Source of the DNA: Flavobacteriaceae bacterium
GTDB taxonomy: Bacteria; Bacteroidota; Bacteroidia; Flavobacteriales; Flavobacteriaceae
Reading direction: 5' to 3'
NCBI GenBank assembly: GCA_014238425.1
Contig: JABABD010000018.1
Location: 79,244-143,243, forward strand
DNA length: 64,000 bases
Shown: positions 36,689 through 44,345 of the stretch, piece by piece
Position numbering within the stretch: position 1 is the stretch's first letter
How the letters are laid out: the number at the start of each line of letters is the position of its first letter
The notes under the pieces: model-generated
Told to the model about the DNA's origin: nothing
What the model saw: only the letters and a program-made list of their open reading frames with translations
The model's database searches: none
Position numbers and translations under genes: made by a program

Positions 36689-36998
36689 CTTGCGGAGGTT
36701 GAAATAATGAATATGCAAAATTCTGCAAGGTCGTGTCTTGATAAAAATAGACAGGTCCAAAATAATCTTTCATTGACAATTTATACAACCCAAAATCAAC
36801 TGTGTCAATACTAATTTGGCAACATTGACAAGAACAGAAAGGAGAACATAAATCGGCCTCTCCAGAATCTTGATGCCTATCTATTCCAACTATATGCTCA
36901 GTATCATTGTTAGTGGTATCTTGCACTTCATTATCGTTACAGGTAACTAATGATAGCCCAAGAATGTAAATTGATAATATGATCGTTAAGAATTTCAC
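36684..36998 (-). CDS. Small Cys-rich lipoprotein heading the metal-efflux operon (DUF6660-like)
   Basis: A 104-residue protein starting at a GTG (36998); there is no ATG before the signal. The N-terminus is a lipoprotein signal (LTIILSIYILGLSLVTC). The centre has a Cys cluster LCSPFCSCQCCQ (five Cys in 12 residues) after the acidic/His stretch GIDRHQDSGE, suited to binding a soft metal in the periplasm or outer membrane. It resembles the small exported Cys-cluster proteins (DUF6660) next to CzcCBA-type pumps in Flavobacteriia. The pump gene follows 80 bp later. Confidence 0.7.
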   Translation of the reverse strand: MKFLTIILSIYILGLSLVTCNDNEVQDTTNNDTEHIVGIDRHQDSGEADLCSPFCSCQCCQISIDTVDFGLYKLSMKDYFGPVYFYQDTTLQNFAYSLFQPPQV

Positions 36999-37022
36999 GA
37001 TGCAAATGTAAATATAATTTTA

Positions 37023-37039
37023 ATGCAAAGGGTTTGCAT
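37023..37039. promoter_or_regulatory. Candidate Fur-family operator upstream of the metal-efflux operon
   Basis: A perfect palindrome ATGCAAA-GGG-TTTGCAT, 25 bp before the first gene of the efflux operon, with a further half site ATGCAAA at 37000-37006. AT-rich 7-1-7 or 7-3-7 dyads of this kind are bound by Fur/Zur/PerR proteins. A TAnnTTTG element (TACATTTG, minus strand, 37010-37003) lies between the palindrome and the gene. The operon itself encodes a Fur-family regulator, hence a likely autoregulatory site. Confidence 0.55.
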
Positions 37040-37235
37040 AAATAAGCTTTGGGAAATAATATACAAGACCCAATCCATACCCCTTGAAAATAAGTCGCAT
37101 CAAGTACTAAAGGATTTGGATACTATCCAGACGTATTTGGAAAGTCTCCTTTATTCTCTCAAATTTATTAATAAGCACTTTATTGGCATACCTTTTGATG
37201 CCATTGCCGCATACATAATCAATCAAAAAAATATC

Positions 37236-38498
37236 ATGAAAATTATCAAATTTCTATTACTGACCCTTGTATCTACATCTATTTTTGCTCAAAGTAACAA
37301 CTCTGAAGAATACTATAGACATCTGAGGTACAATCATGTCTCTCCCTATATTGATGTTGTCGGAATCTACCCTATTGATAAATCGATTGCAGAATCGACC
37401 TCGCATTATAAATTTAGCTTTGATGATTCAAACAGATTAGTAGAAATCGTAAACAATCATTTTCACACTGAAAAGAAACACCCACTAGCATCTATTGGTG
37501 TCTATAGAGTAACGATTACTTATCAAGACGGAAAGGAAACAAGAACCTTTTTCGATAGCAATGGCAAACGTATATCAAACGATCGTGATGTATACAAAGA
37601 AGTTTATCATTATGACAAAAAAGGTTTTAAAAACAGTTTGAGTTTTTACTATATTGATGACCAACCCATGGAATCTAACTGGAAGATTGCCAAGTATGAA
37701 TGGAAAAAGCATAAAAAATTTATTGTTGAAAAGCGATTCAACCTAAGCGATGTAGAGGTGTCCGTTTCTCCTTATTTCAAATTCGGAACTACGGGTATTT
37801 CATTGTATAAAAATGGTGCGCCTAAAGCACATTACAACCTCAATACAGATTTAGAAGTAGCCAATGACGAAACAGGAATTGCGTCATACCGAGATACATT
37901 TGATGACGAAGGGAACCATACAAAATACACATATCACGATATCTCTGGTGTGTTGAAAAAAAACCAATGGAATTTTGCCATCGGAGAAAAAGTCTATGAT
38001 TCTATCGGCAATAACATAAAATTGGTACAGATGGATGAAAACGAGGGAGTAATTAGGTCCAGAGATATTTACACTAATAGCAGAATAGAGTTTAGCGCTA
38101 TAGCTTCTAAGAACGATTCTTTAGACATTCGTAAAAAGTCATTAGGGTATTTAATTGCCCTTCAGCAGCTAAAACCAGAACTTATGGATACTGTCATGAA
38201 CGACAGCCTGAACAAAGTGACCATTGGCTATGACCGACAAACTCAAAAAGAATACGCAAGAGCAACGACCAGAACACAGATGATGGCTTTTGCTAAAGAT
38301 TGGAACAAATCGAACATGAAATTTCCTTTTAAACCTAATAATAAGGTGCGTATTCTCGATATTTATAATCGTGTAGCTTCAGTGCGCCTGACATCTGATA
38401 ATTGGGTGGAATATTTACATCTTATTAAATTGGATGGTAAATGGGATATCGTGAATCTTATTTGGCAGCATAAAGATATTAGTAGGTATCCGAAATAA
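37236..38498 (+). CDS. Exported hypothetical protein
   Basis: The chosen start (37236) gives a clear Sec signal peptide, MKIIKFLLLTLVSTSIFAQ. The frame extends 71 codons upstream, but that part would bury the signal. The mature 400 residues contain repeated beta-hairpin-like blocks built on YD-x-x-G/FDD-x-(N/G)-x (SFDDSNRLVEIV, HYDKKGFKNSL, TFDDEGNHTKYTY, VYDSIGNNIKLV), similar in style to RHS/MORN-like exported repeats. The last 100 residues (SVRLTSDNWVEYLHLIKLDG, WDIVNLIW) resemble an NTF2-like/putative lumazine-binding domain (DUF4440/nuclear transport factor-type). No function assigned. Confidence 0.65.
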   Translation: MKIIKFLLLTLVSTSIFAQSNNSEEYYRHLRYNHVSPYIDVVGIYPIDKSIAESTSHYKFSFDDSNRLVEIVNNHFHTEKKHPLASIGVYRVTITYQDGKETRTFFDSNGKRISNDRDVYKEVYHYDKKGFKNSLSFYYIDDQPMESNWKIAKYEWKKHKKFIVEKRFNLSDVEVSVSPYFKFGTTGISLYKNGAPKAHYNLNTDLEVANDETGIASYRDTFDDEGNHTKYTYHDISGVLKKNQWNFAIGEKVYDSIGNNIKLVQMDENEGVIRSRDIYTNSRIEFSAIASKNDSLDIRKKSLGYLIALQQLKPELMDTVMNDSLNKVTIGYDRQTQKEYARATTRTQMMAFAKDWNKSNMKFPFKPNNKVRILDIYNRVASVRLTSDNWVEYLHLIKLDGKWDIVNLIWQHKDISRYPK

Positions 38499-38542
38499 AG
38501 AACGCAACCATTTATTAATATTGGTATCTTAGCATAAAACTA

Positions 38543-39058
38543 ATGACTATGAAAATACGACCTCTCTTTTTTGCATTATTCGCTATTTTATTGACAGCAT
38601 GCAATTCTTCAGATGATAGCATCAATCCAGAATTAAGAACTTATGAATTCTTTGAAGACTCCAAGATGATATTTAATATGTCTCAAGGTACAGAAACACT
38701 AACCATAGAACCTGGTGCCAAGACTGTTTTTAAGTATTTCTTTAGAGCCGAAGAAAATGAAGACATCGCAGATGATGGGTATTCCGAGAATGTGTATTTC
38801 GAAGTAGATAGCAGCCTTGACAGCTTTAGCTATAGCAATGACGATTTTAGAGATATAAACTTGGTTATTAAGCGTTCTTGCTTTTGCGCCAATGTAGGGT
38901 ATGTGTTTATTGGGAATGGTTCGTTAACTGGTACCAAATTATCAGACGGTAATTGGTCTATAAGCACCTCTTTTACCTTTCAGTGGGAAGGAGAAACGGA
39001 TACTATATCCAGAACTATTAATGGAACATTTGTTCTAGGATCGTCTACAGATAATTAA
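38543..39058 (+). CDS. Hypothetical lipoprotein
   Basis: A 171-residue protein with a lipoprotein signal and lipobox LLTAC followed by NSSDDS, the spacer common in Bacteroidota surface or periplasmic lipoproteins. The mature part is acidic and beta-rich, with two adjacent Cys (KRSCFCAN) that may pair. I do not recognise a family. It is 44 bp after the preceding exported protein gene. A 51-bp copy of internal purC sequence begins 3 bp after its stop. Confidence 0.6.
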   Translation: MTMKIRPLFFALFAILLTACNSSDDSINPELRTYEFFEDSKMIFNMSQGTETLTIEPGAKTVFKYFFRAEENEDIADDGYSENVYFEVDSSLDSFSYSNDDFRDINLVIKRSCFCANVGYVFIGNGSLTGTKLSDGNWSISTSFTFQWEGETDTISRTINGTFVLGSSTDN

Positions 39059-39060
39059 TG

Positions 39061-39111
39061 ACATTCTTCTCAATCCGTTCTTGAATATTGGCGACATTTC
39101 CTTTTACAAAG
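39061..39111 (-). pseudogene. 51-bp relic copy of the purC 3' region
   Basis: Identical over all 51 bases to 41175-41225 inside purC, in the same orientation. On the minus strand it encodes [17 protein letters not shown], the segment just before the last seven residues of PurC. A weaker match with a 1-bp deletion continues a few codons further before the repeat cluster starts at 39123. There is no start codon and no reading frame, so it is a relic. Confidence 0.85.
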
Positions 39112-39122
39112 ATTCCCCACAC

Positions 39123-39206
39123 TGTCATGTCATGTCGAGCCTAGTCGAGACATCCTATCCTAAATAAGACAATTTTTGAGATTCCTCGACTTCGCTCGGA
39201 ATGACA
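39123..39206. repeat. Family-B paired palindrome (TGTCA ... TGACA)
   Basis: An 84-bp unit with inverted ends: left TGTCATGTCATGTCGAGCCT... and right ...CCTCGACTTCGCTCGGAATGACA. The unit at 41046-41126 has the same plan and the two flank the 2-kb module in between. It follows the purC relic by 11 bp. Confidence 0.7.
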
Positions 39207-39221
39207 ATTTAATAATAATTC

Positions 39222-39396
39222 GTCAGTTCGAGTGTCAAACGTAGCGAGGTGTATCGAGAACTCATCGTCAGTTCGAGTGTTTTGCTGTCACATTGAGCGT
39301 AGTCGAAATGAAAGCAAAATGTATCGAGAACCATTGTTAACCTTTAACTCGCTTCTCGATACTATTCCGCCAAAAAACGGAATCACTCGAAGTGAC
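39222..39396. repeat. Cluster of three family-C GTCA-headed repeats, one nested
   Basis: Unit C1 39222-39261 (plus): GTCAGTTCGAGTG ... GTATCGAGAAC. Unit C2 39267-39331 (plus): same ends, but its hairpin arms TTTTGC/GCAAAA are split by a family-B-like unit (TGTCACATTGAGCGTAGTCG, 39286-39310). Unit C3 39352-39396 (minus): GTCACTTCGAGTGATTCCG ... GTATCGAGAAG, with stem ATTCCG/CGGAAT. Apart from these repeats I see no gene in the 424-bp gap 39059-39482. Confidence 0.75.
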
Positions 39397-39482
39397 GCAA
39401 ACATGTTGATAACATTGTATAAGTATTTGGTTTTGTTGCGATTGTAAAAAACTAACTTTGCCTATCAAAATAATTAAAAATC

Positions 39483-40289
39483 ATGTTTAAAAAAGATTTT
39501 TTAGAAGAATATTCATTGTTTAGAAACTTTAGAATAGAAGATGTAAACACTGCAAATGTTCAACTCTGGCATAAAACCCCAATTAATATGAAATGTCATG
39601 TTTGTTCTTCTAATCAGACATTTAATATGACTAATGATTTTACAGACGAAGGCTATGACAAATTCGAAATAAATGGAGCTGATAGAGTTTTTGATTTGAA
39701 ATATCTGTGTCAATCATGCAAGTCTTTTAAAAGGAGGTTTTTTATTTATGTAGATGAAAACATAGAAAATATTCACAAAGTAGGTCAATATCCTGAATGG
39801 GAGATTAAAATGGATAAAAATCTTGCCAAAACACTTCATAAACACGCAAAAACATTTAGAAAAGGATTGGTCTGTGAATCACAAGGTTACGGAATAGGTG
39901 CATTTGCATATTATCGACGAATAACAGAAGAAATAATCGATGAGTTATTAGATTCAATTTCTGACTTAATAGATCTAGAGCGTAAAGCTGAGTACGAAGA
40001 AGCACTCGAGAAAACTAAAAATACAAGAGTAACTCAAGAGAAAATAAAATTAGTAAAAGATTTAATCCCTTCAATCCTCAAACCTAATGGAATGAATCCT
40101 CTTGGTGTTTTGCATAGTGAATTAAGTGAAGGCCTACACGCTGAAACTGATGAAGCCTGTCTAGAAAGTGCAAATCATATTAAAAGCATATTGATTTTCT
40201 TAATTAATCAAATAATTAGTAGTAGAGAATCCGCAAAAGGATTTACAGAAAGTATGAAGTCCATTTTAGCAAAAAAATCAACGAATTAA
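39483..40289 (+). CDS. Hypothetical protein with CxxC pair and DUF4145-like region
   Basis: A 268-residue soluble protein. The first 90 residues contain a putative zinc ribbon from CHVC (about residue 38) and CQSC (about residue 77). The middle, GYGIGAFAYYRRITEEIIDELLD, resembles the helical core of DUF4145, a domain common in defence and restriction-associated genes, and the end LGVLHSELSEGLHAETDEACLE fits the same family. It lies on a segment bounded by direct copies of purC sequence and by repeats, with a methyltransferase gene as its convergent neighbour. Accessory function is likely but unknown. Confidence 0.6.
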   Translation: MFKKDFLEEYSLFRNFRIEDVNTANVQLWHKTPINMKCHVCSSNQTFNMTNDFTDEGYDKFEINGADRVFDLKYLCQSCKSFKRRFFIYVDENIENIHKVGQYPEWEIKMDKNLAKTLHKHAKTFRKGLVCESQGYGIGAFAYYRRITEEIIDELLDSISDLIDLERKAEYEEALEKTKNTRVTQEKIKLVKDLIPSILKPNGMNPLGVLHSELSEGLHAETDEACLESANHIKSILIFLINQIISSRESAKGFTESMKSILAKKSTN

Positions 40290-40301
40290 CTTCTTTCAAT
40301 C

Positions 40302-40325
40302 TAGCACTCGTCTCCACGAGTGCTA
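40302..40325. terminator. Hairpin between convergent genes
   Basis: A perfect 10-bp stem (TAGCACTCGT / ACGAGTGCTA) with a CTCC loop, placed between two convergent genes. There is no good T tract on either side, so it may act as a bidirectional terminator-like or 3'-end-protecting hairpin rather than a classical intrinsic terminator. Confidence 0.45.
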
Positions 40326-40346
40326 AAACAAAATCAAAATACAGCA

Positions 40347-41024
40347 TCAAAAAACACCAAAAAGCTTAGTCACAACAATCCCTTTTTCATCACCCAAAAC
40401 AACAGACATAATTTGCTTTTCTTCTTTTGTTTTAAAATTAAAAGGTGCTGTTAAGATATCTACACCACTTTCTTTTTTAAGTCTAATCCCTTGACCAGAA
40501 ATAATATCTTTATTTGGTATAAAATCACCTTCAGGTAGATGTTCCGTTAAAATTATAAATTTAAACGTAGTTAATTTTTGAAGTATCTGATGTATTTCAC
40601 TGTTTGACAAATGCTGTAAAACTTGCCTTAAAACAACACAATCGCCAGATGGCAAAGCATCTTTTGCAATATCCAAACATCTAAATTCTAAATTATCAGC
40701 TTTAAAAGTATGCTTGTTATGAGCTATTAAATCTTCTACAATATCTACTGCAATGTACTTTTTAGCATGCGTTACTAACCTATTACCAACATTAAAATCG
40801 CCACAACCTAAATCGCAAACGACAAGCTTACTTTCAAAAGATTTTAAAAAAGAGCTTACTGCATCGATGTATGGGTTGACTAGTTCAGGATAATGAGAAC
40901 CATAGCCAGAATAAAAATCGGAGCCGTTGTATCCCCAAAGTTTCATGGTGTACACCTGTTCCATGGCGTCTTTGGTTGACCAAGGCTTCTTTTGCTTTTT
41001 AAGCTCTTTCTTGGGTTGCTTCAT
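40347..41024 (-). CDS. Class I SAM-dependent methyltransferase
   Basis: A 225-residue methyltransferase. Motif I is VVCDLGCGDFNVGNRL, followed by the acidic residue of motif II (YIAVDIVEDLIAHN), the adenine-contact segment EFRCLDIAKD, and motif VLRQVLQHLSNSEIHQIL. The start at 41024 (MKQPKKELK) is the first ATG; the upstream extension of the frame starts at a TTG inside an interspersed repeat. The Lys-rich N-terminus is unusual. The substrate is unknown. It lies in the module flanked by purC copies and repeats. Confidence 0.82.
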   Translation of the reverse strand: MKQPKKELKKQKKPWSTKDAMEQVYTMKLWGYNGSDFYSGYGSHYPELVNPYIDAVSSFLKSFESKLVVCDLGCGDFNVGNRLVTHAKKYIAVDIVEDLIAHNKHTFKADNLEFRCLDIAKDALPSGDCVVLRQVLQHLSNSEIHQILQKLTTFKFIILTEHLPEGDFIPNKDIISGQGIRLKKESGVDILTAPFNFKTKEEKQIMSVVLGDEKGIVVTKLFGVF

Positions 41025-41045
41025 GAAAACGAGATATGAATTTAA

Positions 41046-41126
41046 TGTCAAGTCGAGCGCAGTCGAGGAATCTCAAAAAAATTTGATTAAATATAAACAG
41101 ATGTCTCGACTGTGCTCGACATGACA
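41046..41126. repeat. Family-B paired palindrome (TGTCA ... TGACA)
   Basis: An 81-bp unit with inverted ends: left TGTCAAGTCGAGCGCAGTCG and right CTCGACTGTGCTCGACATGACA-like sequence, with a 35-bp AT-rich centre. It corresponds to the unit at 39123-39206 and lies between the methyltransferase gene and purC, so a pair of these units brackets the module 39207-41045. Confidence 0.75.
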
Positions 41127-41149
41127 ATAGCTACTGTAGTGAAATTTAT

Positions 41150-42103
41150 TTAATCTTTAGATAAGAGATCAAGAACATTCTTCTCAATCCGTTCTTGAAT
41201 ATTGGCGACATTTCCTTTTACAAAGGCTTCGCCTGTAATATTCTCGTAAAGCTCGATATAACGTTCAGAGACGGTTTCTATATAGTCATCAGACATTTCA
41301 GGAACCCTTTGCCCTTCTAATCCTTGGAAGTCATTCGCAATGAGCCATTGGCGTACAAACTCTTTAGACAATTGTTTTTGAGACTCGCCATTATCTTGGC
41401 GTTCTTGATAACCATTTGCATAGAAATAGCGCGAGGAATCTGGTGTATGAATTTCGTCAATCAAAACAATCTCGCCATCTTTAGTTTTTCCGAATTCATA
41501 TTTAGTATCCACTAGTATGAGTCCTCGTGATGCTGCAATCTCTGAACCTCTTTTAAAAAGTTTACGTGTGTAATCTTCCAATACCAAATAGTCTGCTTCT
41601 GAAACAATCTCACGTTTTAATATATCTTCTCGCGAAATGTCTTCATCATGATCTCCCATTTCGGCTTTGGTCGCAGGCGTAATAATAGGCTTTGGAAATG
41701 CATCATTTTCTTTCATGCCTTCGGGCATAGGCACACCACATAACATACGCTTACCAACTTTATATTCTCTCGCTGCATGTCCAGACATATAACCACGAAT
41801 GACCATTTCTACTTTATACGGCTCACATAAATATCCAATAGCTACATTTGGGTCTGGTGTAGCAACTAACCAATTAGGCACCAAATCCTCGGTATCTTTC
41901 ATCATCTTAGTAGCAATTTGATTTAGGATTTGACCCTTAAACGGAATGCCTTTTGGCATCACGACATCAAATGCACTTAAACGATCGGTCGCTATCATGA
42001 CTAATTGCTCATCGTTGATATTATAGACTTCTCTCACTTTTCCTTTATAGACAGATTTCTGTCCTGGAAAATTAAAATTGGTGTCGATTATTGTTTTACT
42101 CAT
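41150..42103 (-). CDS. purC: Phosphoribosylaminoimidazole-succinocarboxamide synthase (SAICAR synthetase)
   Basis: A 317-residue enzyme of purine synthesis joining CAIR and aspartate with ATP. Motifs: [11 protein letters not shown] near the start, [33 protein letters not shown], and [11 protein letters not shown]. The length fits the longer (about 300-residue) eukaryote/Bacteroidota-type PurC. Part of its 3' region (41175-41225) recurs exactly at 39061-39111. It lies 2 bp downstream of phoH on the same strand. Confidence 0.96.
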   Translation of the reverse strand: MSKTIIDTNFNFPGQKSVYKGKVREVYNINDEQLVMIATDRLSAFDVVMPKGIPFKGQILNQIATKMMKDTEDLVPNWLVATPDPNVAIGYLCEPYKVEMVIRGYMSGHAAREYKVGKRMLCGVPMPEGMKENDAFPKPIITPATKAEMGDHDEDISREDILKREIVSEADYLVLEDYTRKLFKRGSEIAASRGLILVDTKYEFGKTKDGEIVLIDEIHTPDSSRYFYANGYQERQDNGESQKQLSKEFVRQWLIANDFQGLEGQRVPEMSDDYIETVSERYIELYENITGEAFVKGNVANIQERIEKNVLDLLSKD

Positions 42104-42105
42104 GC

Positions 42106-43059
42106 TTAATCTCTGTTCTCAATATCTTTATAGGCTGCAATCACTTTCTTCACTAACTTATGACGAATCACATCCTTATCATCTAAGAAAATCATACCTA
42201 CACCTTCCACATTTTTCAATATTAATAAGGCTTCTTTCAGTCCCGAAATTGTACGACGTGGTAAATCTATTTGTCCTGGATCACCTGTTAATAAAAACTT
42301 GGCATTTTTACCCATTCTGGTCAAGAACATTTTCATCTGTGCATGGGTGGTGTTTTGGCCTTCATCCAATATTACAAAAGCATTGTCTAAGGTACGCCCT
42401 CTCATAAAAGCTAAAGGTGCGATTTGTATCACCCCTTTCTCAATATGATCAGCTAGTCTTTCGGCAGGGATCATATCACGCAATGCATCATATAATGGCT
42501 GCATATAAGGATCTAGTTTTTCTTGTAAATCCCCAGGCAAAAATCCTAGATTCTCTCCAGCCTCTACAGCAGGACGCGTTAAAATAATACGTTTAACCTC
42601 TTTACTTTTTAATGCTTTAACGGCAAGAGCAACACCAGTATAGGTTTTTCCTGTTCCAGCTGGACCAATGGCAAACACCATATCATTCTTTCGCATACTC
42701 TCTACTAACTTACGTTGGTTAGCAGTTTGTGCCTTGATTTTCTTTCCGTTGACACCATGAACCAATACGTCTCCACTAGCATCGGATGTTGCGTAATCGT
42801 CACTTGTATGACTCGTTAATACCCGTTCGATGGCATTTTCATCTAGCTTATTGTATTTCCCAAAATGATTGACTAGCATGGTAAGTTTGCGATCAAATTC
42901 TTCCAACTGTTCTTCATCTCCATACGCCTTTATTTTGTTACCTCTGGCAACAATTTTAAGTTTTGGAAAATAGGTTTTTAAGAGGGTAATATTAGCATTT
43001 TGAGCTCCGAAGAATTCTTTTGGAGCAATTTCGGTAAGTTCAATTATAAGTTCGTTCAA
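42106..43059 (-). CDS. phoH: PhoH family P-loop ATPase
   Basis: A 317-residue protein. An N-terminal KH-like region ([20 protein letters not shown]) precedes the ATPase with Walker [12 protein letters not shown] near residue 140 and Walker [20 protein letters not shown] near 225. PhoH/YbeZ proteins act with YbeY in RNA and ribosome metabolism. The purC gene follows after 2 bp, so the two form an operon. The gap of about 110 bp to the divergent SAM hydrolase gene contains the promoters. Confidence 0.93.
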   Translation of the reverse strand: MNELIIELTEIAPKEFFGAQNANITLLKTYFPKLKIVARGNKIKAYGDEEQLEEFDRKLTMLVNHFGKYNKLDENAIERVLTSHTSDDYATSDASGDVLVHGVNGKKIKAQTANQRKLVESMRKNDMVFAIGPAGTGKTYTGVALAVKALKSKEVKRIILTRPAVEAGENLGFLPGDLQEKLDPYMQPLYDALRDMIPAERLADHIEKGVIQIAPLAFMRGRTLDNAFVILDEGQNTTHAQMKMFLTRMGKNAKFLLTGDPGQIDLPRRTISGLKEALLILKNVEGVGMIFLDDKDVIRHKLVKKVIAAYKDIENRD

Positions 43060-43170
43060 AAGGCGGCGTTATTTATTAATGTTTATGTATGAAATTCATT
43101 AAGTTTGTACAAGAACAAAGCTACGCAATTTTTGCGTGATGATATCAGAAAAAATATCAACAATCTGCCC

Positions 43171-44004
43171 ATGGCAATCATCACTTTAACAACCGATTTT
43201 GGCGAGAAAGATCACTTTGCTGGCGCAATAAAAGGCGCCGTGTATAGTGAATTGCCTGATGTTCGGATTGTTGATATTTCGCATTCTGTTTCACCTTTCA
43301 ATATCCCAGAAGCAGCATATGTCATCCGAAATGCCTTTAGCAGCTTCCCAAAAGGTACTATTCACATTATTGGTATTGATTCGGAAATCAATCAAGAAAA
43401 CAAACATATTGCCATTAAATTAGACGGACATTATTTTGTATGTGCAAATAATGGTATTATGAGTATGATTTGTACGGAGATCAATCCTGAAAAAATTGTG
43501 GAAATAAATATACACGACAAAATAGAATCGAGTTTTCCTGTATTAGATGTTTTCGTAAAGGTGGCATGTCATATTGCAAGAGGTGGTACCTTAGATGTTA
43601 TTGGAAAAACAATTGACACCATAAAACCTATAAAAGATTTGGTACCGTATGTAAATGAGGATAAGACTCAAATGATAGGGAGCATTATCTACATTGATAA
43701 TTACGGAAATGTTGTTACTAACATCACTAAAAAGTTTTTTGAAGATATACAGAAAGGTCGGAGTTTCGAAATTTCAGCACGCAATTATAAATTCAAGACC
43801 ATTCACCAAAAGTATAGTGATATAGTGAATTTCGATATTTCTGAGGACCGAAGAAATGATGAAGGTCGTGGCTTAGTAGTATTTAATTCTTCCAACTATC
43901 TGGAAATTGCTGTATATAAAAGTAATAGTGCGACCGTTGGCAGTGCCTCTACCCTTATGGGATTACAGTTACGAGACACCATAACGATTAATTTTAGAAA
44001 ATAG
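43171..44004 (+). CDS. SAM hydrolase/SAM-dependent halogenase family protein (DUF62)
   Basis: A 277-residue protein beginning MAIITLTTDFGEKDHFAGAI, which places the catalytic Asp region (TTDFG) at the correct distance from the start. An in-frame upstream extension to 43105 would add 22 residues of no homology. The rest has IHIIGIDSEINQENKHIAIK, FVCANNGIMSM and the C-terminal domain (YIDNYGNVVTNI). The family hydrolyses SAM to adenosine and methionine or halogenates it; housekeeping members like this are hydrolases. It is followed after 3 bp by an ABM-domain gene. Confidence 0.9.
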   Translation: MAIITLTTDFGEKDHFAGAIKGAVYSELPDVRIVDISHSVSPFNIPEAAYVIRNAFSSFPKGTIHIIGIDSEINQENKHIAIKLDGHYFVCANNGIMSMICTEINPEKIVEINIHDKIESSFPVLDVFVKVACHIARGGTLDVIGKTIDTIKPIKDLVPYVNEDKTQMIGSIIYIDNYGNVVTNITKKFFEDIQKGRSFEISARNYKFKTIHQKYSDIVNFDISEDRRNDEGRGLVVFNSSNYLEIAVYKSNSATVGSASTLMGLQLRDTITINFRK

Positions 44005-44007
44005 GCT

Positions 44008-44304
44008 ATGTTTGTAAGAATTGTAAAAATGAGTTTCAAGCCAGAAAGCATTCCTGAATTCTTAGAAATGTTCAGTAAAAAAAAGAAATTGATACGAAAT
44101 TTTGAAGGCTGCCGTTTTTTAGAATTATATAGAGACAAAACTAATGATCATATATTTTTCACGTATAGTTATTGGGACGACGAAAAACATCTAGAGACAT
44201 ACAGGCAGTCTGAATTGTTCAAAGGGGTTTGGGCAGAAACTAAAATCCATTTTAACGATACACCAGAGGCTTGGAGCGTGGATAAATTGGTTTCACTTGA
44301 ATGA
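44008..44304 (+). CDS. ABM-domain monooxygenase-like protein
   Basis: A 98-residue antibiotic biosynthesis monooxygenase-fold (dimeric alpha/beta-barrel) protein with MFVRIVKMSFKPESIPEFLEMF, EGCRFLELYRDK and FFTYSYWDDEKHLETYRQSELF. Related small proteins are quinol or haem oxygenases or without a known reaction. It lies 3 bp after the SAM hydrolase gene and 41 bp before the gliding gene, so it may share a transcript with both. Confidence 0.85.
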   Translation: MFVRIVKMSFKPESIPEFLEMFSKKKKLIRNFEGCRFLELYRDKTNDHIFFTYSYWDDEKHLETYRQSELFKGVWAETKIHFNDTPEAWSVDKLVSLE

Positions 44305-44345
44305 TAAGTAACTGATTTTTAAAATAAATAAACTAAACAACATAA

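Noticed and set aside
37023..37235. N-terminal extension of the exported protein gene to an ATG at 37023
   Set aside because: The first 71 codons carry no homology, overlap the palindrome and bury a clear signal peptide that begins at 37236.
39222..39331. Two spaced copies of GTCAGTTCGAGTG resembling a minimal CRISPR array
   Set aside because: Only two units of different length, each with its own palindromic partner end, no uniform spacers and no cas genes. They fit the interspersed repeat family.
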